The notes under the pieces: model-generated | The model's input: only the letters and a program-made list of their open reading frames with translations | Databases searched by the model: none | Told to the model about the DNA's origin: nothing | In this document: positions 53,441 to 61,848 of the stretch, piece by piece | Position numbering within the stretch: position 1 is the first letter of the stretch | How the letters are laid out: each line of letters opens with the position of its first letter | Assembly (NCBI GenBank): GCA_022414725.1 | Contig: CM039464.1 | Span: 34,291,763 to 34,355,762, forward strand | Origin: Microglena sp. YARC | Lineage: Eukaryota; Chlorophyta; Chlorophyceae; Chlamydomonadales; Chlamydomonadaceae | Direction: 5' to 3' | DNA length: 64,000 nucleotides | Made by a program: the position numbers and the translations under genes

Positions 53441-55290
53441 AATCCATAGGCACGTGGGAAGGGAATGGTAATATAATGTTAGAAGCAGCTCTAGGATCCT
53501 TGGAGATACGCATCGTACATAGGTAGGGTTCGGAGGTTACAGCTAATCGCTGACCAATTAGCCCTAACCTCCGATGCCCTGCCTTTGTATGATGGGTATT
53601 GCCAAGGATTATACAAGGATCTGCATCATGAGTAAGGAACGGCAATATGATATTAGAAGCACCTCTAGAATCCATGGTGATAGGCATCATACGTAGGTAG
53701 GATTTGGAAGTAAGGGCTTATTGCCAATTAGCCCTAACCTCCGATGCCCTGCCAAATTATGATGGGTATCTCCAAACATTCTACAAGGATCTGCATTATG
53801 GGTAGTGAACGGCAATATGATATATCAGAAGCACCTCTAGAATCCTTGTAGACACGCATCATACGTAGGTAGGGTTTGGAGGTTAGGGCTAATCGCTGAC
53901 CAATTAGCCCTAACCTCCGATGCCCTGCCTTTGAATGATGGGATTCTCCAAGGATTCTCAAAGAATTCTACAAGGATGCTCATCATGGGTAGGTTACGGC
54001 AATATGATATTAGAAGCAGCTCTAGACTCCTTGGAGATACGCATTGTACATAGGTAGGGTTCAGAGTGTAGGGCTAATCGCTGACCAATTAGCCCTAACT
54101 CTCGATGCCCTGCCTTTGTATGATGCGTATCTGCAAGGATTCTACAAGCATTCTACAAGGATCTGCATCATGGCTAGGGAACGGCATTATGATATCAGAA
54201 GCACCTCTAGAATCCTTGTAGACACGCATCATACGTAGGTAGGGTTTGGAGGTTAGGGCTAATCGCCAATTAGCAGACCAATTAGCCCTAACCTCCGATG
54301 CCCTACCTTTGTATGATGCGTATCTGCAAGGATTCTACAAGCATTCTACAAGCATTCTACAAGGATCTGCATCATGGGTAGGGAACGATAATATGACAAA
54401 TCAGAAGCACCCTTAGACCCCTTGTAGAAACGCATCATACATAAGTAGGGTTTGGAGGTTAGGGCTAATCGCCAATTAGCAGACCAATTAGCCCTAACCT
54501 CCGATGCCCTGCCTTTGTATGATGGGTATCTCCAAGGATTCTACACGGATCTATATCATTGGAAGGGAACGGCAATATGATATCACAAGCGCCTCTAGAA
54601 CCCTTAGAGACACTCATCATACATAGGTAGGGTCGGAGGTGAGGCTAATCGTGACCAATTAGCCCTAACCTCCGATGCCCTGCCTTTGTATGATGGGATT
54701 CTCCAAGGATTCTCAAAGAATTCTACAAGGATGCTCATCATGGGTGGGGAACAGTAATATGATATTAGAAGCAGCTCTATACTCCTTGGGAGATACGCAT
54801 CCGTACATAGGGTAGGGTTTGGAGGTTAGGCTAATCAATGACCAATTAGCCACAACCTCCAATCCCTGCTTTGTCTGATGATGTGCCTCAAAGGATTCTA
54901 CAAGGATCTGCATCATTTGGGTAGGAAACGGCCAATATGATATCAAAAGTACCTATTAGAACCCTTGGAGAAACGCATTCATACATAGGACATAGGACCG
55001 GAGGTTACGGCTAATCGCTGACCAATTAGCCTAACTCCGATGCCCTGCCTTTGTATGATGGGATTCTACAAGGGTTCTATAAGGATCCTCATCATGGCTA
55101 GGGAACGGCATTATGATATCAGAAGCACCTCTTAAATCCTTGGAGATACGCATCATACATAGGTAGGGTTCGGAGGGTAGGGCTAATCGCTGACCAATTA
55201 GCCCTAACCTGATGCCTGCCTTTGTAATGATGGGATTCTACAAGGGTTTCTCCCAAGGATTCGAGAATTCTACAAGAGAATCTACAAGAG
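53440..55290. repeat. ~180-bp satellite with a long hairpin in each unit, about 10 copies
   Basis: Every unit contains GGAGGTTAGGGCTAAT, a short loop (CGCTGACCA) and ATTAGCCCTAACCTCC. The stem extends outward with interruptions through GGTAGGG/CCCTGCC to GATACGCATCATAC / GTATGATGCGTATC, about 45 nt per arm. Between hairpins lie ATTCTACAAGGATCTGCATC and GGGAACGGCAATATGATAT. Copies differ by substitutions and small duplications of the loop (GCCAATTAGCAGACC). Confidence 0.92.
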
Positions 55291-55494
55291 AATTCTATAA
55301 AAAAATTATACATAGAGTTTGCTTCAGTCGATGAAATGGTTTTGGTGATGTTTAATGTAAAAGTTAGTTGTTAACCGTCTACAAGCATCGAAGAACGATT
55401 TTATTTGTCTACAAGTAACAAAGTTAGTTTTTAACTGTCTACAAATATAAATATCTTGGACTCAGCATAGCACCATGGTGCTCCTGGCAGCCTT
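55291..55494. other. AT-rich spacer
   Basis: Contains a doubled TCTACAAG/GTTAGTTNTTAACTGTCTAC motif (55365-55440). Nothing else recognised. Confidence 0.5.
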
Positions 55495-56345
55495 TAGGGT
55501 GCTTCGGCCTTTTGGCCCCACAGAGTGACTGCGACATGTGGCTTTTGGCCCCACAGAGTGACTGCGGACATGTGGTTTTGGCTGACGCGAATTTGGGCCC
55601 ACACAGTGACTGCGACATGTGGCTTTGGCCCCACCACAGTGACTGCGACATGTGGCTTTTGGGCCCACAGTGACTGGCATGTGGCCTTTTGGACCCAAAG
55701 TGACGCGAAGTGTGGATATTGCCCACACAGTGACTGCGACATGTGGCTTTTGGCCCACAAGTGACTGACGCGACATGTGGCTTTGGGCCCACACAGCTGC
55801 TGCGACATGTGGTTGGGCCACACAGTTTGGGCCCCACACAGTGACTGCGACATGTGGCTTTGGGCCCCACACAGTGACTGCGACATGTGGCTTTGGGCCC
55901 CACACAGTGACTGCGACATGTGGCTTTGGGCCCCACACAGTGACTGCGACATGTGGCTTTTGGCCCCACACAGAGCTGACTGCCACAGTGACTGCGAACA
56001 CTGTGCTTTTGGCCCCACACAGTGACTGCGACATGTGGCTTTGGCCCCACACAGTGATGCGACATGTGGCTTTGGGCCCACACAGTGACTTGCGACATGT
56101 GGCTTGGGCCCCACAAGTTGACACTGTGCTTTGGGGCCGCCCATCAGCATGACTGCTGGCTTTTGCCCCACAGAGTGGCTGCGACTTTTTTGGCCCACAC
56201 AGGTGACTGCGACATGTGGCTTGGCCCACAGTGAACAGCAAGGTATCTAGCGACATCGCTGCTTTGTGGCTTTTGGCCCACACAGTGACTTTGACATGTG
56301 GCTTTTTGGCCCTCACAGAAGTGAAAGTGGCTTGTTGTTTGTGTG
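55495..56345. repeat. 33-bp satellite, about 25 copies
   Basis: The unit contains GCGACATGTGGCTTTGGG and CCCCACACAGTGACT. 33 bp is 11 codons, so long frames arise on both strands (plus CDMWLWAPHSD; minus GPKPHVAVTVW). Central copies (55840-55960) are identical; indels accumulate at both ends. Whether any frame is used is unknown; edge indels argue against coding selection. Confidence 0.93.
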
Positions 56346-56720
56346 CTCCGTCACACCAGTGACTTGCTAAGTGGCTTCTTGGCCTCCACGAGTGCTCCAA
56401 AGAGCTGTGATGAGGCAACCCCAAACACTATTTTAATTCTTTATACCAAGGTTCGGATTAAAATTAATGATACAAGGTACATGATTAAAAATTTAATGGG
56501 AGGTAGAGGGGTGAGGGGTATGGCGGGGTGAGGGGTAGAGGTAGTGTTGTGTGCATGTGAGTGTGTGTGTTGGGAAAGGGGAGGAGGGGGGGGGGGGGGG
56601 GGGGGGGAGAGGTGGAGGGGGTGGGGGGGGGGGGGGGATTGTTGTTGTGTTGTCAGAATGATGGACTACTCAGTACCCACCCGCTTAGACGGAAATCTTC
56701 CTCATGAGGAGGCTTATACC
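56346..56720. repeat. AT-rich then poly-G sequence
   Basis: 56430-56500 AT-rich. 56500-56640 GGGTAGAGG and poly-G tracts (56587-56607, 56627-56637). 56640-56720 nothing certain; a minus AGCGG|GTGGGTAC resembles donors seen at 57.5-57.8 kb. Confidence 0.6.
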
Positions 56721-57028
56721 TAGGGACCGGCATATCATATTGATGTTGAACCTAAGGCGAGTATAGGATATCATGTGAATCATAAAAATGTAATCATATA
56801 TATTGCATAGAAAATGGTAACATTGGCTAGTCAGACTTCCAAAGGCATAAATATGATAATCTAGGGAACGGCAAAAAGAAATCATATGATTTATGTATAT
56901 ATTGATGCGCAGTCTGACTACGCCAACCGGATTACTTTCTCAAATAAATACCATATGATGCATTTGTATGATTATCATATCGATGTCATACTCACTTAGG
57001 CCAACATCATATGATTTGCCGATCCCTA
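56721..57028. mobile_element. AT-rich TIR element with TA ends (MITE), copy 1
   Basis: TA|GGGACCGGCATATCATAT at the left and ATCATATGATTTGCCGATCCC|TA at the right form inverted ends, consistent with a TA target duplication (Tc1/mariner-like habit). The interior is rich in ATCATATGAT palindromes and contains another end-like CTAGGGAACGGCA near 56862, suggesting nesting. Confidence 0.6.
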
Positions 57029-57067
57029 CTGTATCACATTGCCGTCACCAATACTTAACTGACCTAC

Positions 57068-57122
57068 CCGCTTGTAGCGTTATTTTGAAAATTATCATAG
57101 TTTCCCTGGTTGTCGCCACTTC
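57068..57122 (-). CDS. Candidate exon, 55 bp
   Basis: Minus strand: acceptor CGTTTTTAG, then GA, 17 codons SGDNQGNYDNFQNNATS, and GG at donor AAGCGG|GTAGGT. The alternative is a C-terminus ...NATSG followed by TAG. Gln/Asn-rich like the large exon at the right edge. The same ending (AGCGG|GTAGGT) recurs in the 57771-57846 exon. Confidence 0.35.
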
Positions 57123-57240
57123 CTAAAAACGATGTTAGCCGAACGGATTTCCAGTTGGGGAGGGGATTTTCCTTCAAACAAGTCTCTCCTTCTAGGTTAT
57201 TGGGCTTCGGCCCTATTCTAACCCCAAAGGAGTTATAAAT

Positions 57241-57431
57241 TAGGGCCGGCAACTAATATTAGTGTTTTGAAAAACTAAATATTAACTGTAATATTATTAT
57301 AGTGCCACAATAATATTAGTTTTTTCAAATAAATTCAAATTATGGTGAGACGGCTCGGCTCGTCCTATATTATAGATAATATTATAGATATTATTTATCT
57401 ACAATAATTATATAACATATGCCGACCCCTA
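57241..57431. mobile_element. AT-rich TIR element with TA ends (MITE), copy 2
   Basis: 191 bp, TA|GGGCCGGCA ... TGCCGACCCC|TA. The interior is AT-rich with AATATTATTATAG-type palindromes and a GACGGCTCGGCTCGTC core. Same end motif as 56721-57028. Confidence 0.65.
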
Positions 57432-57469
57432 GTTATAATCATGGGTTGAAGAAGCAATCCTGTAGATAG

Positions 57470-57600
57470 CTTCAATGGTGTTATGTCTTTCAAAAAGTGA
57501 AATAATTCCGGTAAGAATTTGACTATCGAAGTACCCACCGTGGACTTTCATCTCCCCAGATTATCGAGCATGGCCAAGGCACTCGTCGGTAAATGATTGT
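57470..57600 (-). pseudogene. Decayed copy of the 57771-57846 exon
   Basis: Minus strand reads FTDECLGHAR, stop, SGEMKVHGG near a donor CACG|GTGGGTAC. It aligns with YDECLVNARQLKKEGLSPNSG of the neighbouring exon. Flanking intron sequence (AAATAATTCCGGTAAGAATT / AAATAAATTACTAGTAAAAA) is also duplicated. Confidence 0.45.
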
Positions 57601-57770
57601 TTGGTCAGTTCATACAGTGTGTATTCTTGTTAAGGTCCTTCCTGCCACGGGGGCAAGTCCTTTAGCCTATTTGGCTGTTCCCTCCTGGACTGTTACATAC
57701 AAACATACATTGTCTCTTTGATGGTGTTGAAATAAATTACTAGTAAAAACTTGAACTACCGCAAACCTAC

Positions 57771-57846
57771 CCGCTGTTGGGACTTAATCCTTCCTTCTTC
57801 AATTGTCGAGCATTGACAAGACACTCGTCGTAGCTCCAGAACTGTC
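57771..57846 (-). CDS. Candidate exon, 76 bp
   Basis: Minus strand: acceptor ATGACTTGTAG, then GA, 24 codons QFWSYDECLVNARQLKKEGL plus SPNS, and GG at donor CAGCGG|GTAGGT. Reading through the donor would give a stop, so a C-terminus is the alternative. Unrecognised family. A decayed duplicate lies 250 bp downstream. Confidence 0.45.
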
Positions 57847-57864
57847 CTACAAGTCATCATATCT

Positions 57865-58520
57865 TGGACACCACTTTGTCGTCGAAGATCCACTGCCTGC
57901 GTGGGGAAGAAGGATGTGGGTGGGTAGGTAGGTGTGGGTGTGGAGTGTGCGCGTGGTGGGTGAAGGGGAAAATCACGACCTTGACTTCCAACTTTGTCGT
58001 CATATTCACTGCCCTTGCGTGGAGAAGAAGGATGTGGTGGGTGAGTAGTGTGGGTGTGGGTGTGGTGTGCGCTGTATGTGGGTGAAGGGGGAAAAGAGTT
58101 ACGTCGTTTAACACTTTCCTGTTGTAATGTCCACTGCGCGTGGTGGAAGAAGATGTGTTGGGTAGTGGTGTGGGTGTGGCGTCCGTGTGTGGGGTGAAGG
58201 GGGAAGACTCACATCATGGATCCACTGCTTGTCGTGAAGTCTCACTGTCTTTGGGAGAAGGATGTGGTGGTGAGTAGGGGGGTGTGGCGCTGTGTGGGTG
58301 AAGGGGCAGTAATCAAACATCATGGACTCACTTGTCGTCGAAGTCCGACTGTTTGCGTTGGAGAGAAGGATGTGGGGGTGGGTGAGTAGGTGTGGGTGTG
58401 GGTGTGGGTGTGCGCGTGTGGTGGGTGAAGGGGGAGAACTACATCATGGACTCCACTCTATTGTCCGTCCAGTCTCACTGCCTTGCGTGGGGAGCAAGGA
58501 TGTGGTGGGTGGGTAGGTGA
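57865..58520 (-). repeat. ~110-bp minisatellite carrying micro-exon copies, 6 units
   Basis: Each unit has on the minus strand CCTTCTTCCCCACGCAG (acceptor-like) and a ~35-base segment of the type GCAGTGAGACTTCGACGACA. Some units (for example near 58202-58255) then have CCATGAT|GTGAGT (donor). This is followed by CTTCCCCCTTCACCCACAC. Peptide readings are QWIFDDKVVSKI and RLHDKQWIHD. The intron part matches the one after the donors at 61.5-61.8 kb. Confidence 0.75.
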
Positions 58521-59150
58521 TTGAGTGGGTGTGGGTAGGTGGTTAGGATAAGCTGTGGGCTAGTGGTGGTGAAGGTGGGTGGGTAGGTGGTGGTGGTAGG
58601 TGTGGGTAGTGGTGGTGGTAAGGTGGTGAAATTAGTGGTTGAATGTGGGTGTGGGTAGGTGGTTGTGGTAGGTGGGGGAGGTGGGTAGGATGCGGTGGCG
58701 GGTGGGTTGGTGGTGGAGGTTGGGTGGGTATAGGCTGGTTAGGTGGGTGTGGGTTAGCGTGGTGGTGAGGGGTTGGGTAGGTGGTTGAGGTGGGTGTGGG
58801 TAAAGGTGGTTGTGGTAGGTGGTTGGTAGGGTGGTTAGGGTGGGTGTGGATAGGTGTGGTGGTAGGTGGGTGGGTAGGTGGTACGGGTGGACTGTGGGTA
58901 GTGTGGTGGTAATGGGTGGGTAGGTGGTTGAGTGTTGGCGTTTGGGTAGTGGAGTGGTGGTAGTGGGTGGTGGTGTGGTATGTGTGGTGGTGGTAGGGCG
59001 GCGGGTTGATGGTGGGTTGGGTAGGTGGTGGTGGCAGGTGGGTGGGTAGGTGGTTAGGTGGGTGTGGTAGGTGGTGGTGGTCGGTAGGCCCGGCGGTAGG
59101 TGGTTAAGGTTGGTCTGGTAGGAGGTGGTGCTAAGGTGGTTAGGTGTGTT
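58521..59150. repeat. GGTGGGTA-rich low-complexity array
   Basis: Irregular ~35-60 bp units of GGTGGGTAGGTGGTTG and GTGGTGGTAGGTGTGGG. The minus His/Thr/Pro frames are artefacts. Confidence 0.85.
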
Positions 59151-61510
59151 GCTTGTCATGCATGCCAATTGATGTGCGTGGGTGTGGTTGTGTGTTGTGT
59201 GTGTGCTTGCATGCTGCCATTGATCGTGCGTGTGTGGTGTGTGTTTGTGTGTGTGTGTGTGTATGTGGTGTGTGTGGTGTGTGCTGTGTGTTGTTTCATG
59301 GTGTGCTTGCGTGTCATGCCAATTGATGGAGCAGAACAAAGACATGGTGGGTGTGGGTGTGTGTGGGTGTGTGCTTGCATGCATGCCTTGATGTGCCGGT
59401 GGGTATGGGTGTGGGGTGGTGGCTTGCTATGCATGCATATTGATTGTGCAGTGGGGTGGTGTTGGGTCTGTGTGTGGTGTGGTGTGCCTGATTCTGTGTG
59501 GTGTGCGCATGCATGCCATTGATGTGCTGGTGGGTGTGGGTGTGGGTGGCCTTTTCTGGGCAGACGACATTGTGCCTTGCATGCATGCATTGCATTGTAT
59601 TGTGCGGGGTGTGGGTGTGGGTGTGGCGTGTGGGTGATATTGGGTGTGTTGCTTGCATGCTGCCATTGATGGTGGGGGTGTGGGTGTGGGTCGAAATGTT
59701 GGCCAATTGTGCTTGGCATGCATTGCCATTGTATGTGCGTGGGTGTGTGTGTGGGTGTGTGTGTGTGCTTGCATGCATGCCATTTGATGTCGTGGGTGTG
59801 GGTGTGGGTGTTGGGTTTAATGTGTGCTGCAATGCATGCCATTGATGTGTGTGGCGTGTAGGTGTGGGTGTGTGTGTGTGCTTCTTGGCATGCATTGCCA
59901 TTGAATGTGCCGGTGGATATCTATGTGTGTGTGTGGTGTTTGTGTTGTGGCCTGTGGGTTGCGTTGTGGGTGTGTTGCTGGCAGCTTGCCATTGATGTCG
60001 TGTGCTGTGTGTGTGTGTGTGATACTTGTTGTGTGTGTGTGTGTGTGTGTGGAAGAGTGGTGCTTGCAATGCATGCCATTGATTGTGTGGTCTCTGAAAG
60101 TCTTCGTGGGTGGGGTCAATCTGTGCTTGCATGATGCATTGATCGTGCGATGGGTGTGGGTGTGTGGGTGTGTGTGCTTGCATGCATGCCATTGATGTGC
60201 GTGGGTGTGGGTGTGGGTGTGGGTGTGTGCTTGCATGCATGCCATTGATGTGGTGAGGTTGTGCGGTGTGGGTGTGAACGGTGTGCTTGCATGGGCATGC
60301 CATTTGATGTGCGTGGTGTGTGTGTGGGTCGTGGGGTGGCTTGCATGCATGCCGCCATTATATGTGCGTGAGGTCGTGGGGTGTGGGTGTGCTTGCATGC
60401 ATGCATTGTATCGTGCGGTGGGTTTGGGGTATGGGTGTGGCGTGTGCTTGCTATGCAGCCATTGATGTGCGTGGGTTGTGGGGTGTGGCGTGTGATGTGT
60501 GCTGGCATGCATTTTGCCATTGATGTTGCGTGGGTGGGTGTGGGTGTGAGGTGTGGGCAGAGGTTGTGTGCTTGCATGCATGCCTTGTATGTGCGTGGGT
60601 GCTTATTCACTGGGTTGGTGGTGTGGGTGTGTGGTTATGGTCTCGTATCTGTGGCCACTGTGTGTGTGGGTTGTGCTTGCATGCATGCCATTGATTGTGC
60701 GTGGGATACTGTGGGTGTGGGTGTGGTGTGCTTGCATGCATGCCATTGATATGCGTGGGTGTGGGTGTGGTGTGGTGTGTATAACTGACGACTCGAAGTA
60801 CTAAACTATAGTGTGCTTGCATGCATGCCATTATGTGCGTCGGCGTGTGGGTGTGGGTGTGTGTGTTGCTTTGCATGCATTTTGCCATTGATGTGAGGTG
60901 GGTGTGGGTGTGGGTGTGTGTGTCCTTGCAGCATGCCATTGATTGCTCGTGGGTGTGGGTGTGGGTGTGTGTGTGCTTGCATGCATGCCATTGATGTACG
61001 TGTGTGTGTGTGTGTGTGTGGTATCCATGTTAGTGTGTGCTTGCATAAGCATGCCATTGATAAAGAACGCGTGGGTGTGGGTGTGGGTGTGGGTGTGTGG
61101 CTGCATTGCATGCCATGATGTTGCGTGATGGTGTGGGTGTGGGTGTTGGGCGCTAGCTTGCATGCATGCCATTGAATGGGCTGTGGGTATTGTGTGTGTG
61201 TGTGGTTGTGTGTGCTTGCATTGCAACACCATTGATGTGCGATTGCGGTGTGGGGTGTGTGTGTGGCTTGCATGCATGCCATTGATGTTGCGTGGGGTGT
61301 GCGGTGGTGTGTGTGTGCTTTGCAATGCATGCCATTGTATGTGCTGCATTGTGTTGTGTGTGTGTGGGTGTGGGATGGGTGTGCTTGCATGCATGCCATT
61401 GATGTGCGTGTGTGTGTGTGTGTGCCGGACAATGTGTGTGTGTGTGTGTGTAGTAGGGTGTGCTTGCATGCATGCCATTGATGTGCGTGGGTGTGGGTGT
61501 GGGTGTGTTG
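59151..61510. repeat. GCATGCATGCCATTGATG satellite, about 45 copies
   Basis: Units of roughly 45-70 bp: GCTTGCATGCATGCCATTGA followed by TGTGCG and a variable GGGTGTGGGTGTG tract. The invariant part is the TGCATGCATGCCATTGATG core, including the palindrome TGCATGCA, while the GT tract varies in length. The long frames on both strands (up to 329 codons) are repeat products. Confidence 0.93.
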
Positions 61511-61545
61511 CGCGCATGTGTGTGGTGTAAGGGGGAAGAACTCAC

Positions 61546-61653
61546 TGTTAGGGCAAGTTGGTGTTAGAAATGAGTTGCTCCAAGCATTATTGAATAGGAG
61601 GGATGGAAGGAGGGAGGCATGGATGTGATCTTAGTGACAGGGCCTACAGAAGT
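61546..61653 (-). pseudogene. Third exon copy, frameshifted
   Basis: Minus strand: acceptor TTTCAATTTCAG, 108 bp, donor ACA|GTGAGT. It reads TSVGPVTKITSMPPS, then shifts by one base and meets TAA. A 2-base insertion near the end restores the frame. Both splice sites are intact. Confidence 0.65.
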
Positions 61654-61698
61654 CTGAAATTGAAAACAGTGTGTGTGGGTGAAGGGGGAAGAACTCAC

Positions 61699-61803
61699 TG
61701 TTAGGGCATTGGTGTTAAAAACGAGTTGATCCAAGCAATGTTGAACAGGAGGGATGGAAGATGGAGGCAGGGGTGTGATCTTACTGCCAGGGCCTACAGA
61801 AAT
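61699..61803 (-). CDS. Second exon copy, intact
   Basis: Minus strand: acceptor TTTTTAATTTCAG, 105 bp in frame (35 codons, phase 0 at both ends), donor ACA|GTGAGT. It reads ISVGPGSKITPLPPSSIPPV, QHCLDQLVFNTNALT. It is homologous to the last ~35 codons of the large exon to its right (ISPPSTKITSLPSTVQERLK, QLVSNTNALT). Inclusion adds 35 residues without changing frame. Confidence 0.65.
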
Positions 61804-61848
61804 CTGAAATTAAAAACAGTGTGTGGGGGTGAAGTGGGAAGAACTCAC

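Noticed and set aside
52548..53690. 380-codon His-rich minus-strand frame
   Set aside because: It reads through CAC/ATC tracts and several exon copies including their splice acceptors; it is not a credible single exon.
55439..56424. Frames of 225-320 codons over the 33-bp satellite as genes
   Set aside because: The period explains openness on both strands, and indels at both edges break the frames.
58632..61545. Many overlapping frames of 110-329 codons rich in His/Thr (minus) or Cys/Val/Gly (plus)
   Set aside because: All are products of GT-rich satellites; frames shift with linker length and none has a non-repeat domain.
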